DNA from: Chlorobiota bacterium
Lineage (GTDB): Bacteria > Bacteroidota > Ignavibacteria > SZUA-365 > JAADGX01
Length of the DNA: 7,629 nucleotides
Reading direction: 5' to 3'
Assembly (NCBI GenBank): GCA_013152135.1
Contig: JAADGX010000281.1
Span: forward strand, 1-7,629
Of the stretch, positions 1-4,929 are shown one piece after another. A model generated the notes under the pieces. It made no database searches and was not told where the DNA came from. It saw nothing but the letters and a program-made list of their open reading frames with translations. Numbering within the stretch: position 1 is the first letter of the stretch; every line of letters starts with the position of its first letter. The position numbers were made by a program, and so were the translations under genes.

Positions 1-2
1 GC

Positions 3-176
3 ACATTACTGGAGACTGCTTCAACCAATGCAAACGGGAAAGCGTTATTCGACGGTCTCTGCGAAGGCGCGTACAGCGCTTCCGTAAGCATGGACGGCTA
101 TAATCCGCGCGAGTTCGAATTCCGCGTCAATGAAAATTGCGAACCTGTCTCCCGGAAAATCGAGCTAACCCAATAA
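3..176 (+). CDS. 3' end of a gene encoding a carboxypeptidase-regulatory-like (beta-sandwich) domain protein, partial
   Basis: Only the last 57 codons lie in the window, in the frame that begins at base 3 and stops at TAA 174-176; the other two forward frames stop early. The peptide has a pattern typical of carboxypeptidase regulatory-like or Cna-B-like domains: 'TNANGKALFDGL', then 'EGAYSASVSMDGY', then a run of alternating polar and hydrophobic residues ending in 'KIELTQ'. Such beta-sandwich modules usually form part of secreted or outer-membrane proteins and act as structural or adhesive spacers, not as enzymes. Two cysteines are present, which would fit an exported protein if they pair. 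The rest of the protein, its signal peptide and any other domains lie outside the window, so its role cannot be named. A strong terminator follows 19 bases after the stop. Confidence 0.6.
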   Translation, partial: TLLETASTNANGKALFDGLCEGAYSASVSMDGYNPREFEFRVNENCEPVSRKIELTQ

Positions 177-195
177 GTTGCCCGTAGCTGCAAAT

Positions 196-229
196 GAAAA
201 AGCCCCTCTCAAAAAGCGGGGGCTTTTTC
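196..229. terminator. bidirectional intrinsic terminator between convergent genes
   Basis: GAAAAAGCCCC at 196-206 pairs perfectly with GGGGCTTTTTC at 219-229, an 11-bp stem with a 12-base loop. The A-run on the left arm and T-run on the right arm give a U-tract on either strand. The forward gene ends at 176 and the reverse transporter gene ends at 251, so the element can stop both transcripts. Confidence 0.9.
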
Positions 230-250
230 GTTTCATGGTAAAAAGTCGAC

Positions 251-1465
251 CTACTCCACCAATTGCCGTGCGAGGTAATCCGCTTCCCGTTGGGCTAACT
301 GCTCCTCCAACAGGCGGGCAAGCAAGGCCGTGGTCGGCACAGCGATGAGCATGCCTATGAATCCGAAGAAATACGCGAATATCACCAGAGAAGCGATGAG
401 TGCAACGGGATGTAATCCCAGGCTGTCCCCCACGATCTTCGGATACAGGATGGAACTCTCCAGCATGTTTTCTCCGAGCAAAGTGATGGACGCGAGTATG
501 ATATGAACAACCGGATTGGGACCAATAAGGCATACAAGTGCCGTAACAACGAGGGTTATGAGCACCCCGAACTGGGGAATGAGCGTAAGCAACGCGGAGA
601 TCACGCCCAACACGAAAGAAAATGGCACTCCGAACACGGTCAGGAGCGTAGTAACCACCACGAGATTCACAACCGCGATAGTCAGCGCTCCGCGAAAGTA
701 TCCACTGAGGATTCCGTTAACGATTTTATAATAGCGCCTGGCGGCTTCACGACGAGCCGGGGCAAAAAGTCGGAGGACCCACTTCTTAATGCGGTCCCAA
801 TCCTGCATCATATAAAACAGCAGGATGGGAATGATAACCAGGTTTGCCACCTGTCCCAATATGACGGTAATGCCGGAACCGATATTCAGAATCCCCGACA
901 GGATTGCGCCAACGATTCCTCCCAACTTCGGTGATAATCCCTGGTCCACAAAATCCTGGATGGTTTCTTTGGGAATTCCCGCCGATTCCAGCCACGGTAT
1001 CAATCCGGCGTCAACCCAGTTCCGGATATCCTGTGAAATTTTCGCGGGATTAAAATCCTGGAATGAATGAATAATGTTGGGAACAAGGATCAGGAACCCC
1101 AAGGCAATAATACCCAGGAAGGACAGTTCAACCACCAATACCGCGGCCAAGCGCGGGATTCTGCGCCGAGTAATGTAATCGATGAGCGGGTCGAGGATAT
1201 ACGCCAGCATTGCGGCAATGATTACGGGCAGGAGTACCGTGCTCAACGTGGAAAAGAACCAGATGCCGAACAAGAGGAAAAGCACGCCTGTTACCGCTCT
1301 CACGGCAGGATTCGCGCGCAGAGGCAGGAATATCAAGAGTACTGCCAGGAACACGACGATAGGTGAGAGGATCTCCCGAATACCATAGAGAAAAATCCCG
1401 ATCAACGCAGCGCCGATAAGCAGCAGGAATGCCTGGTAACTCTCCTTTACCGAAATTGACATCAT
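251..1465 (-). CDS. AI-2E / PerM family membrane transporter
   Basis: A 404-residue polytopic inner-membrane protein of the AI-2E transporter family (the YdiK/PerM/TqsA group). Family members have been linked to small-molecule or autoinducer export and to Na+/H+ exchange, but the substrate cannot be predicted here. Landmarks are the family-typical 'LAYILDPLIDYI' around residues 87-98, a soluble region after the third or fourth helix (~130-190), 'GYFRGALTIAVVN' near 255-267, 'IPQFG' near 295, 'GDSLGLHP' near 350 and closing helices. Two extra hydrophobic segments (about 12-29 and 33-49) precede the helix that usually opens the family. The gene starts 9 bases after the stop of the Yip1-family gene, so the two are almost certainly one operon. 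Two ATGs are adjacent (1465 and 1462); the second is better spaced from the GGAAGG site. It stops with TAG and is followed by the terminator at 196-229. Confidence 0.92.
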   Translation of the reverse strand: MMSISVKESYQAFLLLIGAALIGIFLYGIREILSPIVVFLAVLLIFLPLRANPAVRAVTGVLFLLFGIWFFSTLSTVLLPVIIAAMLAYILDPLIDYITRRRIPRLAAVLVVELSFLGIIALGFLILVPNIIHSFQDFNPAKISQDIRNWVDAGLIPWLESAGIPKETIQDFVDQGLSPKLGGIVGAILSGILNIGSGITVILGQVANLVIIPILLFYMMQDWDRIKKWVLRLFAPARREAARRYYKIVNGILSGYFRGALTIAVVNLVVVTTLLTVFGVPFSFVLGVISALLTLIPQFGVLITLVVTALVCLIGPNPVVHIILASITLLGENMLESSILYPKIVGDSLGLHPVALIASLVIFAYFFGFIGMLIAVPTTALLARLLEEQLAQREADYLARQLVE

Positions 1466-1466
1466 G

Positions 1467-1472
1467 CCTTCC
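1467..1472 (-). promoter_or_regulatory. Shine-Dalgarno-like site for the AI-2E family gene
   Basis: The reverse strand reads GGAAGG here, 1 base before the ATG at 1465 and 4 bases before the ATG at 1462. The spacing favours the second ATG, which would give a 403-residue protein. It lies just after the TGA of the upstream Yip1-family gene, a layout typical of translational coupling. Confidence 0.5.
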
Positions 1473-1474
1473 GA

Positions 1475-2284
1475 TCAGGTTCCGAATCCAAATCCAACAA
1501 ACACCTTGATAACCGTCCAGATAAGCCAGAGCGCGAACACCAGACCATACGCCTTGGTAGAAGAGATTTTCGCTACGCGTGTGAAACCTATGGCCAAAAC
1601 CACCAGGGACCAGATAGTTATCGGGTTGATGGAACTCAACAATTTCCACGTCGTGCTTTGCAAGTCAGGGGTCACCAGGACGCCGAGGCTGAAGGTGGCG
1701 AGAGCACTGCCGGTGATAAACATCATAAGCAGTCCCAGTATTTGCTCGATAGCCCCGATGTAATTCACCGGTCCATACGCGGAAAGCACCATTTTATACG
1801 AGACATCCGATTTGAAACCGAATTTCAACAGGAGCCAGTAGATCAGCGCCATGATAAAGAAAACGATGGGCACGAAAATAATGATACCGATAATCGAAAA
1901 AATCGAGCCCATGTTCATTAATTTTTCCGCGGTTTCCATGGCCTTGTCGGCCTGTTCCCGGGTCATTTTTCCTGCTTCGATCTCCTGGGCAAACCGCTCC
2001 TCCATTGTCTGTCTCTGGATCTGAAGAAGCTGGTCGGAGAAGTCGGGATTGTTCATTTGCACCAGGCGAACCACTACGAGAACAAGTATCATCACCCCGA
2101 GGGGTACCAACCAGTCCGATGTACGTGGTCCGGCCTGACGAATATTTTCAAACATCGCGCCGGGCTCGGACAATACTCCGACGAACTGGTCGGAGATCGA
2201 CATCGGTTCAACAGTAGGTCCACCATCACCCGGACCGGGCTCCATCTCCGGTGGCTGCATGTTCAAGGACGTATCATCAGTCAT
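1475..2284 (-). CDS. Yip1-family (PF04893-type) membrane protein
   Basis: A 269-residue integral membrane protein. The first ~30 residues are acidic, proline- and glycine-rich and probably disordered. They lead to a segment matching the usual opening of bacterial Yip1-domain proteins, 'FVGVLSEPGAMFENIRQ' at 34-50, where the family shows a conserved proline and a following Phe-Glu. Hydrophobic helices follow at about 59-75, 128-153, 176-204 and 224-240, plus one near the C-terminus. Between the first two lies a charged, probably helical or coiled segment (about 81-125, rich in Gln, Glu and Lys). Bacterial Yip1-family proteins have no agreed function. The gene leads the two-gene reverse operon with the AI-2E transporter. 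The ATG at 2284 has only a weak AGGT upstream; the Met at residue 28 (just before the conserved part) is an alternative start. Confidence 0.82.
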   Translation of the reverse strand: MTDDTSLNMQPPEMEPGPGDGGPTVEPMSISDQFVGVLSEPGAMFENIRQAGPRTSDWLVPLGVMILVLVVVRLVQMNNPDFSDQLLQIQRQTMEERFAQEIEAGKMTREQADKAMETAEKLMNMGSIFSIIGIIIFVPIVFFIMALIYWLLLKFGFKSDVSYKMVLSAYGPVNYIGAIEQILGLLMMFITGSALATFSLGVLVTPDLQSTTWKLLSSINPITIWSLVVLAIGFTRVAKISSTKAYGLVFALWLIWTVIKVFVGFGFGT

Positions 2285-2307
2285 AAGCTACCTGCACCAT
2301 TAGTGAA

Positions 2308-2346
2308 AAAGAAAAGGATCTAAAGAATCGATATCCAAAGAAAAGG
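2308..2346. repeat. pair of 10-base direct repeats AAAGAAAAGG in a leader region
   Basis: AAAGAAAAGG occurs at 2308-2317 and again at 2337-2346, 29 bases apart, each followed closely by GAT. Both lie in the 129-base region between the divergent Yip1-family gene and tRNA-Arg. On the reverse strand they are pyrimidine tracts just upstream of the Yip1 start. They could be a paired regulator site or simple low-complexity sequence. Confidence 0.35.
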
Positions 2347-2371
2347 GGATACATTGCATTCCGGGGGTAAC

Positions 2372-2402
2372 TTGCGTGCATCCGAATTTTGCCGTAATTT
2401 TA
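2372..2402 (+). promoter_or_regulatory. candidate promoter of tRNA-Arg, Bacteroidota-like TTG / TAnnTTTG
   Basis: TTG at 2372-2374 and TAATTTTA at 2395-2402 are separated by 20 bases. TAATTTTA matches the Bacteroidota consensus TAnnTTTG at every fixed position but the last. Transcription would begin about 5-7 bases before the tRNA at 2414, which is reasonable. Read as a classical sigma-70 site (TTGCGT, 17 bases, TAATTT) it is poor. The call rests on pattern alone. Confidence 0.4.
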
Positions 2403-2413
2403 AGGATACATCT

Positions 2414-2487
2414 GCGCCCGTAGCTCAATTGGATAGAGCATCTGACTACGGATCAGAAGGTTCGGGGTTCGAATCCCTGCGGGCGTA
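2414..2487 (+). tRNA. tRNA-Arg (anticodon ACG)
   Basis: A full 74-base cloverleaf can be drawn. The acceptor arms are GCGCCCG 2414-2420 and CGGGCGT 2480-2486, with a G-U pair at position 1-72. The D stem is GCTC 2423-2426 with GAGC 2436-2439. The anticodon stem is TCTGA 2441-2445 with TCAGA 2453-2457, around the loop CTACGGA, which gives anticodon ACG at 2448-2450. A 5-base variable loop follows, then T stem CGGGG 2463-2467 with CCCTG 2475-2479 around TTCGAAT. The discriminator base is A at 2487. CCA is not encoded. Anticodon ACG, with A34 normally edited to inosine, reads CGU, CGC and CGA arginine codons. The tRNA is a single-gene unit with its own terminator. Confidence 0.97.
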
Positions 2488-2493
2488 CGAACG

Positions 2494-2529
2494 AACGGGC
2501 ATTTCCCGCCGGGGATAGTGCCCGTTTTT
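2494..2529 (+). terminator. intrinsic terminator of the tRNA-Arg transcript
   Basis: AACGGGCA (2494-2501) pairs with TGCCCGTT (2519-2526), and the stem end is followed by more T (TTTTT at 2525-2529). The loop contains a small GC-rich inner dyad (CCC GCC GGG). It lies 6 bases after the tRNA. No matching U-tract exists on the other strand, so it acts in the forward direction. Confidence 0.85.
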
Positions 2530-2612
2530 CATCTCTATGCCGGTGTGTTCCTGCATGCTGGTACCTGTTTTTCCATGGTTACGAAACCGGGGTGACCCGG
2601 CAGCAGCGCGTG

Positions 2613-3743
2613 CTACTTCTTTTTGACGTTTTTATCCCATCGAAGGACGGGCAAGTCCACCGTCACCGTGGTTCCCACTCGCTTGGTGGACTGGAGAGCA
2701 ATCTTGCCACCCATGCGTTCGATCAGGCGCTTCGTTATAGCGAGGCCCAATCCGCTTCCCGCCAGTTCATCGATAAAACCTGTTTCTTCCTGGTGAAACG
2801 GTTGGTATAAATGCTTCATAAAGCTTTCGCTGATTCCAACCCCCGTATCTTCCACGAAAATGGATACGAAAGATTCAGACAGGCGACGCTGGCGGATGGT
2901 AACTGATCCGATATCGGTAAATTTGATGGCGTTTACGACGAGATTTTCCACGACCTGCCGGAATCGATCCTTGTCCAACTGGGCAATAGCGCCAGGACTT
3001 TCAATGACCGTGGAAATTTTCAGATTCTCCGGTTTGATGAGAAACAAGATATTCTCGACCGTGTTTTCAATCACAGTATCAAGTAGAATCTCCTGGGGGT
3101 GAAACACGATATTCCCTGCTTCCAACTCGGCCAATTCTTGTATGTCGGTCAAAGTACGTATCATCCGCTTTCCACTGCTGACGATATTTCGCAAGAATTC
3201 GCTTTGCTCTTCTCCCAGGGTGTCTTCCAGATCATACTGCAAGAGATCCGTGAACCCGAGAATCGAATTCATGGTCGTTCGGATTTCGTGGGCCGTGGCT
3301 TTGAGGAAATTGTACGTGTTCTGGAAATGCCGACGGTACTTGGCGCGCTCGTTACTCAACTGAACCCGGTCCTTGATTATATCGGAGATATCGCTGAGCA
3401 CCACAACGCAACTCGTTTTCGCGTCGGAGCCGGAAGACACCGGCGTGATTGTCGTATGGGTCGGAATAAGCACGTTTTGACGCGCCCTGATAGTGAGGTC
3501 CCCTTCCCAGGGTGAACCGCTGGACTGCGCTTCCCGGACTTTCTCCCAAAGTTGGCCGGAGAGCGCTTTCGCCTGTTGATCATTGATCGAAAAACCTATT
3601 ACGCTCGAGCGGGCGTATCCCAGTTTGTTCTCCAATGCCTCGCTTGCGTAAACGATCTTTCCCTCCTCGTCAAGTACGAGAATGACGGCCTGGGATCTTC
3701 CTATAATTTCGAGAATAGTATCTCTTGAACTCATACCTGCCAT
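2613..3743 (-). CDS. soluble PAS-domain sensor histidine kinase
   Basis: A 376-residue two-component sensor kinase with no membrane segment, so it probably senses a cytoplasmic signal. Domains in order: PAS (about 8-125, starting 'ILEIIGRSQAVILVLDEEG'); a short linker; HisKA dimerisation/phosphoacceptor domain (about 140-212) with H152 in 'AHEIRTTMNSILGF'; and HATPase_c (about 254-366) with N box 'NLVVNAIKF' (N271), G1 box 'DTGVGI' (299-304), F box around 'YQPFHQ' and G2 box 'GSGLGLAI' (329-336). The H box has Thr157 where nearly all HisKA kinases have Pro (HExRTP), from the codon ACC. All other catalytic motifs are intact, so it should be active. No response regulator adjoins, so it is an orphan kinase. 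Start codons at 3743 and 3734 are both possible; neither has a good ribosome site. It ends in TAG. A weak hairpin (2587-2600) lies after the stop but lacks a clear U-tract. Confidence 0.93.
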   Translation of the reverse strand: MAGMSSRDTILEIIGRSQAVILVLDEEGKIVYASEALENKLGYARSSVIGFSINDQQAKALSGQLWEKVREAQSSGSPWEGDLTIRARQNVLIPTHTTITPVSSGSDAKTSCVVVLSDISDIIKDRVQLSNERAKYRRHFQNTYNFLKATAHEIRTTMNSILGFTDLLQYDLEDTLGEEQSEFLRNIVSSGKRMIRTLTDIQELAELEAGNIVFHPQEILLDTVIENTVENILFLIKPENLKISTVIESPGAIAQLDKDRFRQVVENLVVNAIKFTDIGSVTIRQRRLSESFVSIFVEDTGVGISESFMKHLYQPFHQEETGFIDELAGSGLGLAITKRLIERMGGKIALQSTKRVGTTVTVDLPVLRWDKNVKKK

Positions 3744-3874
3744 GAGGATAAAGGAAATCGATCGCCTGGAACAAACGCGCTGAGAAAAAATATATCGTAC
3801 GCTTCAGCAGTCCTTAATTGCTATAAAATATAAAAATTTTTGAATTTTCAACCGGTTTTTCATCTCCAGGGTGG

Positions 3875-3961
3875 AATTCCATCCTCAGATGGGATAATAA
3901 TCCGACATGATTTCACGGAAGCCGGCGACCACAACCTGCGAAATTCCATCCTCAGATGGAA
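3875..3961. repeat. two copies of an 18-base hairpin repeat, 67 bases apart
   Basis: AATTCCATCCTCAGATGG occurs at 3875-3892 and 3942-3959. Allowing mismatches, the likeness extends about 15 bases further right (GATAATAATCCGACA against AACAAAAATCCGCCA, 11 of 15). Each copy folds as CCATC-CTCA-GATGG; the second extends to a perfect 7-bp stem TTCCATC/GATGGAA with a 4-base loop. A degenerate third copy (CATCTCCAGGGTGG, 3861-3874) directly precedes the first. This could be a dispersed intergenic hairpin family, a paired regulator site or the remains of a tandem duplication. Confidence 0.7.
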
Positions 3962-4070
3962 CAAAAATCCGCCAGACGTTCCCGCAATCAGAACAACGCG
4001 CTTCTTTTCCACCTTTAGCTTCCGAATGAAGATGCGTATACTTAGGTGTTGAAAGGATGGCTGCCTCCAT
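3885..4070 (-). CDS. candidate small protein with a CxxC motif, uncertain
   Basis: An ATG-to-TGA reading frame of 61 codons. I do not recognise a family. It has a single C-x2-C in 'ARCSDCGNVWRIFVPSEDG', reminiscent of half a zinc ribbon, and an ordinary residue mix, unlike the arginine- or cysteine-rich shadow frames around it. Against it: no ribosome-binding site, no second cysteine pair, third-position base use without the bias of real neighbours, and full overlap with the duplicated hairpin element. The second hairpin encodes 'PSEDGI', and the stop lies in the first hairpin. In the neighbouring frame the other repeat copy would encode 'RIIIPSEDGI', echoing 'RIFVPSEDGI'. This suggests either an internal duplication that shifted frame, or a frame that is open by chance. 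Confidence 0.25.
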   Translation of the reverse strand: MEAAILSTPKYTHLHSEAKGGKEARCSDCGNVWRIFVPSEDGISQVVVAGFREIMSDYYPI

Positions 4071-4072
4071 CC
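4055..4072. repeat. hairpin GGATGG-CTGCCT-CCATCC
   Basis: GGATGG at 4055-4060 pairs with CCATCC at 4067-4072 over a 6-base loop. The arms use the same GATGG/CCATC core as the two hairpins at 3879-3892 and 3946-3959, but in reversed order. It lies 47 bases upstream of the lipoprotein ATG and could sit in its leader. No adjacent U-run makes it a terminator. Confidence 0.4.
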
Positions 4073-4118
4073 ACAGTTGTCAGTGTATTTTTTCATTGTC
4101 CACACCGAAACAAACCGT

Positions 4119-4922
4119 ATGACCTTCTCTTTCCCCCGTCTTTGCCTCCTGATTGTTTTCGTTGCCACTGCCATCATCGCTTCCGGGTGCAGCACAGGTT
4201 CCTCCATCATCGTCACAAACAGCACTTCCCCAGAAGACGTTATCAACATCCTCCGGCAACACAACGCCGCCGTTTCCACGTTCTATGGTGTGGGACAAAT
4301 TACGCTCGACACTCCGGACATTTCAAACACCGCGGGCGTCACCGTGCGAGTGAGCAAGAATGATTCGTTGATGGTCGAAATATCAGGACCGTTCGGTATC
4401 AGTCTCGGTACCGGAATGGTCACCAGGAGACAATTCCAGTTCTACAACGGCATCGATAATTCGCTCCTCGTGGGAGAGCCCACGCCGGAGTCTTTTCGCA
4501 GAGTTCTTCGCATTCCGGTCGAGTTCGATGACATCCTCGAGCTCTTCACCGGAACCATGACGGTGGGACGGGCAGCGGCGCCGGGTGTCATTCCCAGCGG
4601 CATTGCCAAAGGCGACGAGTATTATATCGTATACAAATCGAAGAAAGGAAACATCGAATACGTCATAGACCTTAACAAAGCCGTGGTGTCCAGCTTCCGC
4701 CGCCACGATTCAACCGGAGCTCTCGTGGAGGAAGTCCGGTTCCGGGATTTCAAGGAGCGGGACGGTGCGTATGTGCCAACATACATCACACTTCGCCGTC
4801 CGATCGAAGAACAGGAACTCACGATTGCGTACGATGTGGTGAAAGTCAATCCCCCGGACCTGACATTCCCCTTCCGTATTCCCGGAAATGTCCGGCGTAT
4901 ATCTCTAAAAGCCAGCGGTTAG
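4119..4922 (+). CDS. outer-membrane-type lipoprotein, DUF4292 / LolB-like
   Basis: A 267-residue lipoprotein precursor. The ATG at 4119 gives a compact signal peptide: Arg7, a hydrophobic core from Leu8 to Ile20 and the lipobox 'ASGC' with lipidated Cys24. A TTG at 4077 is also in frame and would add 14 residues, but it would put an ill-fitting polar stretch before the signal peptide. The mature part matches the general pattern of DUF4292/LolA-LolB-fold proteins: a short helix with 'VINILRQHN', then many beta strands with 'FYGVGQITL', 'GVTVRVSKNDSLMVEISGPFGISLGTG' as separate strands, a helix near 'RRVLRIPVEFDDILELFTG', and closing strands rich in Tyr and Arg. Proteins of this fold bind lipid acyl chains or lipoproteins at the envelope. 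A role in lipid or lipoprotein handling is inferred, not shown. No ribosome site is visible. The gene converges on the phosphoesterase gene with a 7-base gap. Confidence 0.8.
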   Translation: MTFSFPRLCLLIVFVATAIIASGCSTGSSIIVTNSTSPEDVINILRQHNAAVSTFYGVGQITLDTPDISNTAGVTVRVSKNDSLMVEISGPFGISLGTGMVTRRQFQFYNGIDNSLLVGEPTPESFRRVLRIPVEFDDILELFTGTMTVGRAAAPGVIPSGIAKGDEYYIVYKSKKGNIEYVIDLNKAVVSSFRRHDSTGALVEEVRFRDFKERDGAYVPTYITLRRPIEEQELTIAYDVVKVNPPDLTFPFRIPGNVRRISLKASG

Positions 4923-4929
4923 CTCCTCG

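Larger units (their letters stand above)
3744..4118. other. intergenic region with AT-rich segment, duplicated hairpin and possible small ORF
   Basis: This region separates the histidine kinase from the divergent lipoprotein gene. From about 3785 to 3857 it is very AT-rich, with AAAAATTTTT near 3831-3840, and probably holds the kinase promoter on the reverse strand; I could not pick a convincing -35/-10 pair. From 3861 to 4072 it holds several elements built on CCATC/GATGG arms and a 61-codon reverse ORF, listed separately. The lipoprotein's promoter must also lie here or in the last 60 bases, but no clear site is visible. Confidence 0.6.

Noticed and set aside
503..934. Long forward open frame opposite the AI-2E family gene
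   Set aside because: It is fully antisense to a well-recognised transporter; its translation is rich in Asn, His, Gln and Arg and shows no domain.
1128..1649. Reverse open frame of 173 codons bridging the Yip1 and AI-2E genes
   Set aside because: It overlaps both recognised genes in another frame and has no coherent domain pattern.
2414..2487. tRNA-Arg as an integration site for a mobile element
   Set aside because: No integrase gene and no second copy of the tRNA 3' end is present in the window.
2587..2600. CCGGG-GTGA-CCCGG hairpin as the kinase terminator
   Set aside because: The stem is only 5 bp and the reverse strand has just three T after it; too weak to call.
3099..3515. Forward open frame of 138 codons opposite the histidine kinase
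   Set aside because: It is antisense to the intact kinase, whose motifs are all in the reverse frame; no motif is seen here.
3875..3961. CRISPR array
   Set aside because: There are only two exact repeat units of 18 bases and no third regular spacing; no cas genes are nearby.
3860..4279. Reverse open frame of 139 codons across the intergenic region and the lipoprotein 5' end
   Set aside because: It overlaps the lipoprotein signal peptide antisense; its composition (Arg, Met, Cys runs) is shadow-like. Only its 'PSEDGI' stretch is notable, and that comes from the DNA repeat.
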